64,000 bases of DNA from Dermatemys mawii. Taxonomy: Eukaryota > Chordata > Testudines > Dermatemydidae. This document shows positions 32,480 through 43,690 of this stretch, one piece after another. How positions within the stretch are numbered: position 1 is the stretch's first letter; each line of letters begins with the position of its first letter. Made by a program: the position numbers and the translations under genes. The notes below the pieces were generated by a model that made no database searches, was not told the origin of the DNA, and saw only the letters and a program-made list of their open reading frames with translations. Where the stretch lies: assembly GCA_007922305.1 (NCBI GenBank), contig ML677351.1, positions 13,992,749 to 14,056,748 on the forward strand. The letters are read 5' to 3'.

Positions 32480-33695
32480 AGAAAAACTCGCTGCCTGCTT
32501 CTTATTTACAACAGCAGCTGAAAGTGAGAAGAGCACTTTTGTAGCTGTCATTGATATTTACCTGCCAGATGTGTTAAACATTCGTGCTTCAGCCATTGTA
32601 CACATGCTTCCATGCTGATGATGTTCATTAAAAATATAGTGCATTAATTAAATTTGTGACTGAACTCTTTGGGGGAGAACTGTACATCCCCTTCTTTGTT
32701 TTACCCACATTCTGCCTTATATTTCATGTAGCAGTCCCGGATGATGACTTTGTTTGACCCATGTTGTTTTACTTACGAACACTTTCACTGCAGATGTGAC
32801 AAAACACAAAGAAGGTACCAATGTGAGATTTCTAAAAGTAGCTACAGCACTTGACCCAAGGTTTAAGAATCTGAAGTGCCTTCCAAAATCTGAGAGGGAT
32901 GAGGTGTGGAGCACGATTTTAAAGTTTTAAGAGAGCAACACTCCGATGCAGAAACTACAGAACCCAAACCACCAAAAATAATAATCAACCTTCTGCTGAT
33001 GGCATCTGACTCAGATGATGAAAATGGACATGCATTGGTCTGCTCTGCTTTGGACTGTTATTGAGCAGAACCCATTATCAGAATGGATGCATGTCCTCTG
33101 AAATGGTGGTTGAAGCATGAAGGGACATATGAATCTTTAGCGCGTCTGGTACATAAATATCTTGCAACGCTGGTTACGACAGTGTCATGTGAATGACTGT
33201 TCTGACTTCCAGATATTTATGTTCCAGATGCGCTAAAGATTCATGTCCCTTCATTCTTCAACCACCATTCCAGAGGATATGCATCTACTCAGTAAAGTGG
33301 GCACCATTAGCTCCTGCAAATGTAACCAGATTTGTTTGTCTGAATGACTGGCTGAAGTAGGACTGAGTGGACTTGTGGGCAATTAAGTTTTACATTGTTT
33401 TTTTTTAATGAAGTTTTTTTTAAAAAAATAATTTGACATGTGTAAGTTCAACTTTCATGACAAAGAGATTACACTACAGTACTTGTAGTAGGTGAGCTGA
33501 AATATACTATTTCTTTTGTTTTTACAGTGCAAATATTTGTATTAAAATACATAGGAAGTGACCATTGTACACTGTATTCTGTATTGTAATTGAAATCAAT
33601 ATATTTGAGAATGTAGAAAACATCCAAAAATATTTAAATAGTATTCTATTATTGTTCAACAGTGTGATTAATCATGATTATATTAATTGTTTGCC
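32480..33695 (+). pseudogene. Broken hAT transposase gene (ZBED-like)
   Basis: The frame 32793-32930 reads GTNVRFLKVATALDPRFKNL, then KCLPKSERDEVWSTIL and a stop. The ALDPRFK-x-L pattern with S-E-R-D-E-V is characteristic of hAT/ZBED transposases. A C-terminal dimerisation motif follows at 33152-33205 (YLATLVTTVSCE, stop, LF), matching the family's YLA...SCER-x-FS. The interval between them is full of stops and shifts. Downstream AT-rich DNA to about 33695 reads as the element's 3' non-coding end. Internal inverted duplications (33086-33162 with 33211-33285, and a diverged piece at 32553-32620) interrupt the coding order. The gene is dead. It could represent the autonomous source class for some of the MITEs, but end sequences needed to show this are not clear. 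Confidence 0.8.
33086..33285. repeat. Inverted duplication within hAT transposase relic
   Basis: The segment 33086-33162 (GATGCATGTCCTCTGAAATG to ACATAAATATCT) recurs inverted at 33211-33285 with a few substitutions and a 2-base deletion. The spacer is about 48 bases and holds the transposase C-terminal motif. Confidence 0.85.
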
Positions 33696-34613
33696 AGCAC
33701 TACTCACAATGCTGCTGTCTAAATTATCACAGAAAATCAAAAATCCAAAAAGAGCTGAAATCCAGGCAGCTGCCTTCTGCATCTCCGAAAAGGAAGCCTG
33801 ATGTGACAAAGATTGGAAGCATAGGAGTGTATCCAGTAACTATGAGCCAGGTTAAATAGACATCAATTTGCCCTTCTTCCTGCTCTGGTGTCAAACACGC
33901 ACAAAAAACATCTGTAACAGTTATGTCCTCTCTGATTCAGTGGGGCCACTTCAGCTCAAAAGTTAAGTAGAATTTGGATTTAATGTTACTGAATACTTTA
34001 TAGCAAATGGGAGAGCTTGATGTGGATAAAATAACTCATCTTTCAATTTTTCTCCTTTTTATCTTCCCCCAAACTTAAAGCAAGGCCAATCGGACCCTTT
34101 TCAGAGGTTTGACAATATTATACTTGATTATAGAATTGCTGCGGTCTAGCCAGGGTCAATAGAGAAAGCAGCAGGATACCATGAAACGGGTTGTTCACTT
34201 GCCATTTCTAGTCCTGTTTTGCATACACAGCAGATTTAGATACCCCAAAAGTTAAGTTCATTTATTTGACCTGACACTTCAAATCTGTTGAGTTTCACCC
34301 ATCATTGCTTCATGTTCAGGTTACAGATCCATGTGAACACTAAGGCCTAGAACCTAAAGGAGGAAGAAATCCTCACACTGTGAGCCAGGTGGACTTTAAT
34401 TTTGTTAACTTTGGATAGTCATCCAAGGCCCTGCATACAGCTGAAGAAACAATCCACTCATAAGCAAACTTGTGGGAACTAAATCTTCAACCCCTCTTTC
34501 ACTACTCCTATATACCGGCAGTAGCCAACTAGTATTGAGAAGGTTATGTTATTTGCAGACAGCACACTGATGTCTTCTAGATGGCACCCTTTTCTTCAGA
34601 TAACATGCTATGT
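33696..34613. other. No gene seen
   Basis: AT-leaning unique-looking sequence up to the LTR target duplication. Confidence 0.4.
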
Positions 34614-35304
34614 GCTCCTGTAACGGCGCAACGACTCCCTGGTGTGGCGCCTCCTGCTGGTCATCCAGGGAATCAGCTCTTCCAGCTCAGAGCACCCTCT
34701 GCAGGCTGGTGTCTCACATGCCGCTGGCCCCGTGTCCCTCCCAAACCCTGGTGCCCCTTTATCTGGAGTGCTGCCCTCTGGCAGTACCCCACACTCTGCC
34801 TTTGGGTCTCCTCTCCCTGGGGGACCCCCAACCCTCTAATCTCCACCTGTCCTCAGTCTACGGCTACTGCCAGTCATCATCAAGTCCCTGCTCCCTGGGG
34901 CAGACTGCAATGTAAGAGCCAGTCATCATAGGCAAGGGGGTTTGGACCTGCTGCCTTTCCCTGCAGCCCAGTACCTTTTCAGGCCTTCTATCAGGCCTGC
35001 AGCCTGGGAAGTTGCTAGGCTGGAGTTCCTCAGCTCCCCTGCCTATTCCCCCAGCACTGTTCCACCTCAGGTACCCTGTCCTGCAGGCAGCCAGGCCCTG
35101 CTCCCTCCCAGCCTGGAGACAGACTGCCTAGCTCCTGCTTTTGAGCCCTTTTATAGGACCAGCTTTGGCCTGACTGGTGCCTGGTCCACCTGGAGCTGCT
35201 TCCCCAATCAGCCCAAGCTTGCTGCTTTTCCCAGCCACAACCCTCAGCAGGGCTGTTTTAACCCCTTTTTTACTGGAGTGGGGCAGCTGTCCCACTACAG
35301 CTCC
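34614..35304 (+). mobile_element. Solo LTR (681 bp) with perfect 5-bp TSD
   Basis: The element at 34619-35299 starts TGTAACGG and ends CCCACTACA, giving TG...CA termini. GCTCC is duplicated exactly at 34614-34618 and 35300-35304. It is C/T-rich, with open but meaningless frames. It has no internal region. A 5-bp duplication fits a Gypsy-type element or an endogenous retrovirus. Confidence 0.88.
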
Positions 35305-35919
35305 AAAGAGGTCAACTGAGAAAGTTGACTTAGGCATTTATCAAAAAGTGGGGTTGCTTAGCAAATCTGTCATTGTTGATGTGTGATAGAAATATATCTC
35401 TAACCATGGATTTCTAATTGGATTAATTGCACTATAAACCCACTTACTGCTCATACACAGTCACTGTACAGGATACATTGTGGAAACAAAGAGGAAAGAA
35501 GCACTGGACAATGGTAGGTTACAACCACTTGTAATCTATATTTTTCAAGGACATCTAAGCAATTTGTCAAATTATGGACTAATTATTTACTATATTATAG
35601 TTTTTTAATCTACAATCTTAGACAAAAGCAACACACACAAAAAGCACCATAGGCTGTTTTGTTTATTTTTAACAATCCTTACTTCTTAAAAAATGATCAT
35701 CTCTCACATAGTCAAGTCCCCAAAGTGTTCCCAGATTCAAGTGTGGTGATGGCCCTTCCTTATTTGGCATTTCTGTTCATTGTGTGTCTTGGAATCACAA
35801 CTGCTCAGTGACATAAGATGAGTTTCATAATGACTCAATACGTTTTAAATTCCCTGTGGCTCCACACAGCCAGCACAATACACGCAGATACCTGGAATCT
35901 CTTCAGTCTTGTGCAACAA
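35305..35919. other. No gene seen
   Basis: AT-rich sequence bordering the candidate regulatory block. Confidence 0.4.
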
Positions 35920-36310
35920 TATTGTCAGCTCGATTCCAAGAGCAAACTCTATTTCATTTAGTCTGTAACAGACAGAAAGAGCCCAGCTAGATTAAACTTT
36001 GCAGCTTTGCCAATTACAAAAATTAGTTTAGGTTGTTGTTTCTCTTGGATAGAACGAGCGAAAGGCAATGGGCCAGCTCCTTAGCTAGTTTCAATCCCTG
36101 CCTTCCAGGGAACTATGCAAATTAATACTGATTGACAATCTGGCCCATATTTTCAGATTAAGGGAACAACAAGCAAACAAAGAACAAATATCAAGTCTCC
36201 AAACAAGAAAGCGAGTGATTCACAATCGTGTATCTTCTGAACGGAAAACAAATGGCAGCTGCTTTTGCAAGCAGGCAGATGCCTTAAAAACATGAAGGTG
36301 CAGTAGGTAG
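35920..36310. promoter_or_regulatory. Candidate conserved enhancer-like block
   Basis: Repeat-free, low-CpG sequence packed with developmental-enhancer words: an octamer-like site joined to a homeodomain core (CTATGCAAATTAATACTGAT), GCCAATTACAAAAATTAG, TGATTGACA, ATTCACAATCG, and an E-box (ATGGCAGCTGC). It differs in texture from the flanking LTR and minisatellite DNA. It lies about 20 kb upstream of the putative CpG-island exon. This is inference from motif density only. Confidence 0.35.
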
Positions 36311-37487
36311 GTAAGTCATAGAGCTATATGTATACCACACATTTGATCTTCAAATTAAGTAAGAGAGTGTAAACCAGGAACTTCAGGGTGCGATTTTGAT
36401 AGAGCTATTTTCCTGCTACTCACTTGCACTTGGGGCTTGATTCTGCTCCCACTGACATTGGTCTCCCAATACTTATCAGGGAGCAGCATCTGAACTTTTA
36501 TGCAAATCTATAGGGGATGCCAGTGATTCATACTTTTTTGTAGGGGATGGCATCTGAGCCAATGCCCACTAAAGTCAACAGGAGTCTTTTCATGGATTTG
36601 AAAAGGCATTGGCTGTTGGCTCAAGCCATAACTTGTCATCAGATTTGTTTGAATGGAATTACAGCCATATCGTGCGTCGATGAAGGTGGGCATTTCCTCA
36701 GATAATGCATTTTTCTATCATTGGTAGCTTAGTAAGAGGATATCAGTAACAGAAACATTCCTTGTCTCTAGGTTGTGAGTCTGTGAGGTTTTATGTGGTT
36801 TGAAGAAAAGTGCGTTTTCCTCTGTCCACTTTTATAAAAATTCCAAGTGAAATGATATTTGTAATCTCTATTGTCTGCTCCCCTAAAAACAGCCCCTCAC
36901 CCACTCAGTCTGTTGTCAGAGTGTTTCTTTTCTGCTTGAATTCTAGATGATAAAAATGCTGTAAAATGTACTTGAGTTTAATTCCAGTTGATGGCAGTTC
37001 TGCACTTAGTCTGGAAGCAGCCTTCTTGCTGGAATTGATGCTATTTGTGACGCTGACAGTGGGCAAGCCCTGTGAAAGAGGCTGGGGACCAGAGTTCCAA
37101 CTTTCTTTGAGAGACTGGCTTAACAAGCGCAAGAACAGTTTTCATAAAAGGGGAATGTGGTCATTGTGCATGGGAGCTGGAGCCAGGAACTCTTGAGCTC
37201 CAGTTGCAGCTCTCACGGACACCTATGGCGTTGGCCAAGTGATTGAGGCCAACAAAAAAAGACACCACTCAAGAGCATCCACTCATTTTAACATCTCAGT
37301 GTCTGGGTGCCTTATCTGAGACGCGTAGGGCCTGATTTTCAATGATCCTGAACACCTGCAGTTCCCATTCAGTGCAGTGAGAGCTGGAGGTGCTTGGAAC
37401 TTTTGAAAATGATGCCCAAGGTAGCTACAGTGCTCAGCTTGAGATGAGACATCCAAAATCACAGACCACTTTTCAAAGTGTGCATGC
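36311..37487. other. No gene seen
   Basis: Unique-looking sequence with no supported exon. Purine-rich toward its right end. Confidence 0.4.
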
Positions 37488-37503
37488 GGGGGGGGGGGGG
37501 GGG
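37488..37503. repeat. Poly-G tract (16 G)
   Basis: Sixteen consecutive G at the left edge of the G-rich degenerate repeat that follows. Strong potential for G-quadruplex formation and sequencing error. Confidence 0.95.
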
Positions 37504-38010
37504 AAGTGGGGAGAGAGTAGATTGAGACAATGAGCCTGGCAGTGGAAGGGAAGGGAGAGGGAAACAGAGATTGGGAGTTGTGGCAAGAGAAAAGATTGGA
37601 ACTAGCTGAGCAAAGAGTCTGGGCCTGAGAACCACTAGGGAGTGGGGAAGAGGAGACAGATCTGCCAGGGTGGAAGGGGAGAACTGCTACTAGCTGGGCA
37701 AAAAGACTGGGACAAGGAACTAAGGACGGAGGAACTGAGATTGGAGGAGGATCCTGGGGAGGGAAAGTGAGACTGGCAGCCAGTCAGGACAGGAAGTGTG
37801 GGCAGGGGAGAGAAGCATCTGAAGGCCAGGCTCGGGGAGAGAGATCAATCAGATGGGGAGTCATGGGAGGGCACAGAGACTGGCTGGGCAAGGAAACTGG
37901 GGCTGGGATGAGAAGCCTGAGAAATGGAGAGTAGGACTGGATAAGTGAGGAGCATGGTATTGGGACAAGGACAGATTGGAGGAGGTAGAGCAGAAGGGAT
38001 CACACTAGGA
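37504..38010. repeat. Degenerate G/A-rich minisatellite
   Basis: Recurrent words such as GCTGGGCAAGGAAACTGGGG, GGGCAAAAAGACTGGGAC and AGCTGAGCAAAGAGTCTGGG mark an old tandem array with poorly preserved period. It is almost purine-only on the plus strand. Confidence 0.6.
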
Positions 38011-38699
38011 GGAAATGGGCAGAAGATTGAGTCCCCGCTACAGCACACTAGGGTCTGGAATGTACTCCTTAGTTCCTGAGGGTTAGCATTCCTCTGATGT
38101 CAGCAAATATCTGTGGAACCCACTGGCAAACTATCCCATTGTCCCCTAGTGCTTCTCCACAGAGAAGATGACAACTTACTACTGCTATCAGTTACTCTAT
38201 TAGCTCAAATGCAGAAGTCCATGCAACGGACCTAGAGGTTCTAACGCTGGTGATGACCCATGTAGGTGGCAATATGATGCCACATGACTTGGATTTATTT
38301 TTTAGCTTCCTTTATTTAAAATACATAATATACTGGAAAATTCCACGCAAACCAACCTATATTAAAAGAACATTATTAAGGTTGCAAAGTCAAGCAGTCA
38401 AAAGTTAGGACATTCCAGATTTGATTGCCTGCTTAACCTTAATTCAGCCCTTTTGTACATATGCATTATGATACTGTCTTTAATTACATGATCACACAGT
38501 ATATTTTCCATAAGACTCCTGCCTCCTTCAGTGCACAGAATGGACAGTACTCATCTAACAATCAACTATTCAATAGTTCGTTTAATCCTCATTGTTCAAT
38601 ATATCGCCCCAGGCCTTGTTTGTTGCAAACTACTTCTGCTTGGAAACAGCATTATTAATTTCCACATGGGCTTTTCTATGGTGCTCATCACCATAGTAT
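38011..38699. other. No gene seen
   Basis: AT-leaning unique-looking sequence. Confidence 0.4.
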
Positions 38700-39115
38700 C
38701 TCAGTGCTTCTCAGACTTGAATTAATTTCCATCATATCCCTGTGAGATATTATCCCCATTTTACAGTTGGATAACTGAGGCACAAAGGACATAAAGCCAA
38801 AAGTGTGCGCTAACTTTGGATGCCCAATTTGAGATACCTAAGACCTCCTTTTTCAGTGTATTTAGGATTATAAGGGTTCAAAGCTTAGCTTCCATTGATT
38901 TCAGTTGCACTATGAATGCTCAGCACTTCTACAAATCAGACCCCAGTGTCTCAAATTGAGCACCCAGAAAATGAGGGACACACAATTAGTGACCATCTGG
39001 GAGAAGTTTGGTTTAAGGGATTTGCCCAGCATTACAGAGGAACTCTGTGGCAGAGGAAGGGAGAGAATCCAGTTCTCCAGGGCAGCATTCTACTGCCTTA
39101 GCCGTGAGACCATCC
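38700..39115 (+). repeat. MIR-type SINE pieces
   Basis: TATTATCCCCATTTTACAG, then AACTGAGGCACAAAG, is the hallmark MIR core-to-tail region (38747-38785). Later GGATTTGCCCAGCATTACAG and the segment to 39110 resemble the following MIR part, separated by about 200 bases of other sequence. Confidence 0.65.
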
Positions 39116-39894
39116 TTTCATTTCCTGCAATGTCCCGCCTCATTCACACAACCCATTCCTGACCCCATAAAGTTGTGAGACCACCTCATCAACCTCCCGC
39201 TCCTAGCACTGGCCAAGACTAACATCCACACCGGGAGGAGGAAGCTGGAAGGGAGGTTGCTCTGCAATTGTGGACCTATTTCTGTTTCCTTGTTCAATCG
39301 CCTCTCCAGGCAGATTCCTCTGGGTGGCATCACGAATTCCTTAGATGCCTCTGAGGAGCAGTGGGTGGGCACTGTCAGGGGTTCTCTGCTCAGTGTCCCT
39401 TTGAACCTTCACTCCCATCCCTGTTTTATTTGTTGTCCTCAGTATCCACTGGCCCCTCCCCTTCAGTTAAGGGAAAGATGGGCCTAAGCTTGCCCATAGC
39501 TAAAGCCCACTGTCTCCCTTAGCAACCACAACAGGTGCACACCTTCCAAATTCTCCAAGAAACAAAGCAGGTCTTCCAGACATCCGCCTCCTTCACCACA
39601 CAACCCTGAGTCATGCCCAGAGCAGGCCAATCCCATGCACTGAACGAAGCAGGGGTCCTGTAGTGGAAAAACACTTTGATTGTGTAATTTAAAGACTATC
39701 ATAATGCATACACACAAAAGGGCAGAACTGAGGTTGCATGGGCACCCTCAATTCTGGCATTTTCCTAACGTCGGCATACTTGGCTTTGCAACTCTAACAA
39801 TGTCCTTTTAATGTAGTTGTGTGTATAACATTTTTACTCAGGTGAGCATCTTTGTTAAGGAATTCCAAATGGGTGCTTTAGAGAGGGAGGATGG
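39116..39894. other. No gene seen
   Basis: Mixed-composition unique-looking sequence without supported exons. Confidence 0.4.
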
Positions 39895-40105
39895 TCCAGT
39901 AGTAACAGACTAACATTGGAGTTGGGAGACCAAGGTTCAAGTCCCTGCACTGCCAAACACTTTCTGTGTGACCAGAGAAAATCACTGAGTCTCCCTGCAC
40001 CTCAACTGTGAAATGGGGATAATAGCACTTCCCTATCTCACATGGGCCCTGGGACTGGGGAGGATAAATACATTAAATGAGGGGTGCTCAAAGACCATAG
40101 AAGAT
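39895..40105 (+). repeat. tRNA-derived CORE/MIR-type SINE
   Basis: Begins with a promoter-like segment (GGATGGTCCAGTAGTAACAG) and a B-box-like GGTTCAAGTCCC. It continues with TTCTGTGTGACC and GTGAAATGGGGATAATAGCA, and ends ATAAATACATTAAA. This is the expected order of a tRNA-derived SINE with a MIR-like core. It is the best preserved SINE in the window. Confidence 0.8.
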
Positions 40106-41190
40106 TGATAGATAGCTTTGTTATGTATCCAACAGACAGCACTGTAAAGCACTTAATTTAATATTTAAAAATCAATTTTAAAACTTCTAATTCTTCCTGC
40201 AAACATCTAACTTAGTCTAAAACAGGTTGCAGACTGATTTATAGTTGGAGCACCACTGCTGGTGATGTCGCAACTGGGATCGCCTTCTATCAAGTTGGTC
40301 ATCCTAGCACTACGTGGAGATATGTCAATTGGAATCTTAAACGTAAAAGCAGCATTATAGATTTCCCAGTATGCTGGCGGTGCCTCGTGCATTTTACTCA
40401 GCAGACCTGTTCATACTGCTGTGCTGAACAAAATGGGGGCAATTTTCCCATCTATGAGCCAGCTATTCAGATCTCTAATAGCAATGCTGCCAAACAGCAG
40501 CTTTTACGTGCTCTTCCCTTTTGGGCTCATTGTGTTTCTGGATCAGAAATTGCAATGCAAGGGAACTAAGGGTCGAGGCCTGTGTTTTCCTAACACTTTG
40601 AAAGACATTACCATCTGCGGCGTGATTCAGATCAATGGTTTAGTGAAATCCCATTGTCTGGGAGACATTCTCTAGATTAATTTTTTAGAAGTTCTGATCT
40701 TTCTAAAAGGATGTTTTGTCTTCCATCTGCCTCTTTTGCTCTTTTCTTATGTTCCTGTGGGATGGGCTTGTCAGATCACACAAATGCCTCCGTAGCACGT
40801 CTGGACAGGTTAAGAAATACATTCTCTGTCAGAAAGAAACATGACACACAACTGAGATCCTTCCCTGCTGTCTCTCTGAGTGAGAGCAGTGAGCTGCTGA
40901 ACTGCCCGCAAAGTGCACATCACAAACACACTGTAAACATCTTGTACAATGACACTGCGAGGAAGCCATCCTTAAGCTGCCCTCACTGTAGCACTGGGGA
41001 AAGGAAATAACATTGTAATGATGCCCGAACTCTGTCCAGCCAAAAAAAAACCAAAAAACAAAAAAACCCACCACAACAAAACCCACCATACGTTGGCAGC
41101 TTCCCAAGAGTCTGTGAGATGCAGCTAATTTGCATACATTGGAACAAATTGCAGGCACCATTAATTTGAATACAATGTGTGACTGATAGA
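40106..41190. other. No gene seen; A-rich patch near right end
   Basis: Unique-looking sequence. 41041-41085 is an A/C-rich low-complexity tract. No supported exon. Confidence 0.4.
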
Positions 41191-41194
41191 GACT

Positions 41195-41370
41195 ACAGGC
41201 CTCAGCATGCCATCTCTCCCTTTTCAATTTGCAAGCAGCCAAGCTATCCTCATTATTCTTTTCTACAGAGATTGTGCTCAGAGCCCCAAGCAGCACCAGA
41301 GCACTGTTGCGCTAGGTGCTGCACAAACATGTAAGATGATGGTCCCTGCGCCAAAGAGCTTGCAATCTAA
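41195..41370. repeat. Interspersed repeat fragments
   Basis: GAGACTACAGGCCTCAGCATG resembles one arm of the palindrome at 49402-49510. The segment 41290-41365 (CTAGGTGCTGCACAAACATG through CCAAAGAGCTTGCAATCTAA) is a widespread amniote repeat that I cannot name. Confidence 0.5.
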
Positions 41371-42635
41371 CGCAACATTCAAAACATACTCTATTAAAAG
41401 AATGAGAGAATTTAAAGATGGTAAAATCTGCTAAGTCATCCCAGCCAACTGTTCCCTCTAAGATATTCTTAAATAATGGCAAAGAATATTTTAGTAGAAC
41501 TCATACATTGGTGTGGTGCTGGGATGTGCCATTTTACTAACCATCTGGTAGAAACTGAAGTCCTTGTTATGTGTGGTCACTGAAATGTCCGTAGCACTTT
41601 CTGTTGCAGGGTTATTGTCCTGGGTACAGCCTGCTCAGGTATTCCCCCTGTAAAACAGAAGAAATATTTGTAACGTGTCAGCATCAGCACCACCCACCTT
41701 GACAAGTCACCAATGCCATAATATAGGAGCATTGAAAACCACTGAGATTTATGGAAAAGTGTCTGACATGTCATTAAAAAAAACCCCATTAACAGCAACA
41801 TTAGAAGCCACTGGGGTGGCAGTCTGATGATGTAGAGTTGCACTCCACGTATGAGGCTCAGCAAGATACAGGCAGAAGCCTCTCATAGGAACTGTTTGGT
41901 AAAATAGGGTGGTTTTAACATCCACATTTTGTTCCTCTTTGGATTAATTTAACAGTATGTTTGGTCATTTTATGAGTAGTAAATTAAAGAGAGCAATTAC
42001 AAATAACGTAGAAAACCTTCCTTTCCAACAGCTTGGAATGTCTCCCGGTTTTGTCATGCATTTACATAGGAGCTGGTTTTCCCATGTCCTGCTCTACATC
42101 CAACTGGAGCTCCCATTAGAAAGTTTCAGAGAGGACCAGTAGCATTCACTGACCAGAGACAATGCAATAGCATGAGGTTTCTAAAAATTAGGCTGTAGTG
42201 AATGTTTTTAGGTCTCAGGTGAATAGTCACAGCAGTTTTCCCATGAAGAAAGTGCTGTGAGAATCACACAGCATGGTCTAAAGATTCACTCATACAGTAG
42301 CGATGCATCAACTAGCTTTTAGTTGTAAAAGACGTCAGGTTTTGTTTGTCTTGTTAAACATAAGCCCTCTCAATCAAGAGCTGTTACCATCTTTTGGCTG
42401 TTCAATAGATCACTGAGTGACAAGGGAAGGGGAGTGGATGGTTCAGTCCCATTCCTAGTGGACACAATTCACAACACAGAACCAGCCATCACAGCTGACC
42501 CCTTCTGGGTGGTCACAGCCCAGCGGCCAAAGACTGAATGGGCCGTGGAGACCACAGTTCCTTCTTCCACAGTAAGTACTTCCTCTGGGTCAGGGTTGCA
42601 GTACATCATCGTCGTCTAACATTTATGTTGTTGGT
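41371..42635. other. No gene seen
   Basis: Unique-looking AT-leaning sequence. Confidence 0.4.
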
Positions 42636-43690
42636 AGCATCTCAAAGCCTCAATCATGTTGTGCCAGGCTGTGTATCAACACACAATAAATGACAACCGC
42701 TGCCTCAGAGAGATGACAGTCTAAAAGGGGAGATTTACCAGGTTGATGGAGACATACAGATGGGCCAGACTGGGGGAGAAGGGGAAACAAATAATAGGAT
42801 TCATATGACTGATAGGTTTGTACAGGGCAGGCTGTACTTCCCATGCCCTTAAAGATTATGTTCTGTGGAAACGCAACACTTCAAAAGAGATGTCTGGAAA
42901 CAGAGGGTGCAACAAGGAAACACAGAGTTATTTTTTACTAGCTGCAGTCCCAACTACCACCTTTCCTTCCCCTGAACCTCCTTTCTCCCATGGAGGAGTA
43001 CTGGGCAGAGCTCCCATCATAGTCATTAAATGGCTACGTTGAGTTGTTATGGTTAAAAAATATGTATTTAGGACTATAAACGTACACAGAAATGTATAGT
43101 CACCAATAAGCCTCATTCTCTGTCCCCAAAGGCTCACAGTCTCTGAATAAGGTAAGAACTCAAGAGAAAGGAAGAGCTGGGGTAGGGAATAATTGATGAG
43201 AAAGAGAGAGGAGGGATTGCTTGAAGAGATGAGTTCTGAGGAGGACTTTGAAGGAAGAGAAAGGGGGCACTTAGTGGATGAGGGCAGGGAGAATGTTTCA
43301 GGCACAGGTAACAGAAGTCAACCAGGCAAGAGTGGGAGAAATAAGGAGGGAGTATTCCGAGGAGCGCGAGAACAGGAAGAGGAATTGAGAACAGAGATAA
43401 CAACCCTGATTATGTAAGTCTATGAAATGAGCAGGAACTTTAATCCAGTGCAGTAAGAATCAGGAAGGCCGTGGAGAGATTTAAAGAGGGTGAGAACATG
43501 GTCGGAGCAGGGCGGGGAAATGTCAGCAGCAGCACTTTGGACAGACTTGAGTAGGGAGATGTGAGAGACTCCAGGCAGGAGAAGGCTAAAGTAATCAAGG
43601 TGCGAGAAGGCCAGCATGATTAAAGGGATTTCAGCAATTATATGAGGGAGGGAGAAGGGATTTTTAAGATACTAGAGAGAATAAAGGGAC
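42636..43690. repeat. Old purine-rich interspersed repeat region
   Basis: CAGAGAGATGACAGTCTAAAA at about 42705-42725 and the block 43130-43680 (AAGAGATGAGTTCTGAGGAG, GAGGGTGAGAACATGGTCGG, CTTTGGACAGACTTGAG) look like a long, old, purine-biased repeat shared across amniotes. I cannot classify it. The short open frames in it are not genes. Confidence 0.4.

Noticed and set aside
34581..35386. Plus-strand proline-rich open frames
   Set aside because: They fall inside the solo LTR with exact GCTCC duplication; LTR sequence, not a gene.
39895..40105. tRNA gene suggested by a B-box-like GGTTCAAGTCCC
   Set aside because: No cloverleaf can be drawn, and the downstream MIR-like core shows it is a tRNA-derived SINE.
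43193..43417. Acidic Glu-rich open frame
   Set aside because: It arises from purine-only (GA-rich) repeat sequence and has no splice sites or recognisable domain.
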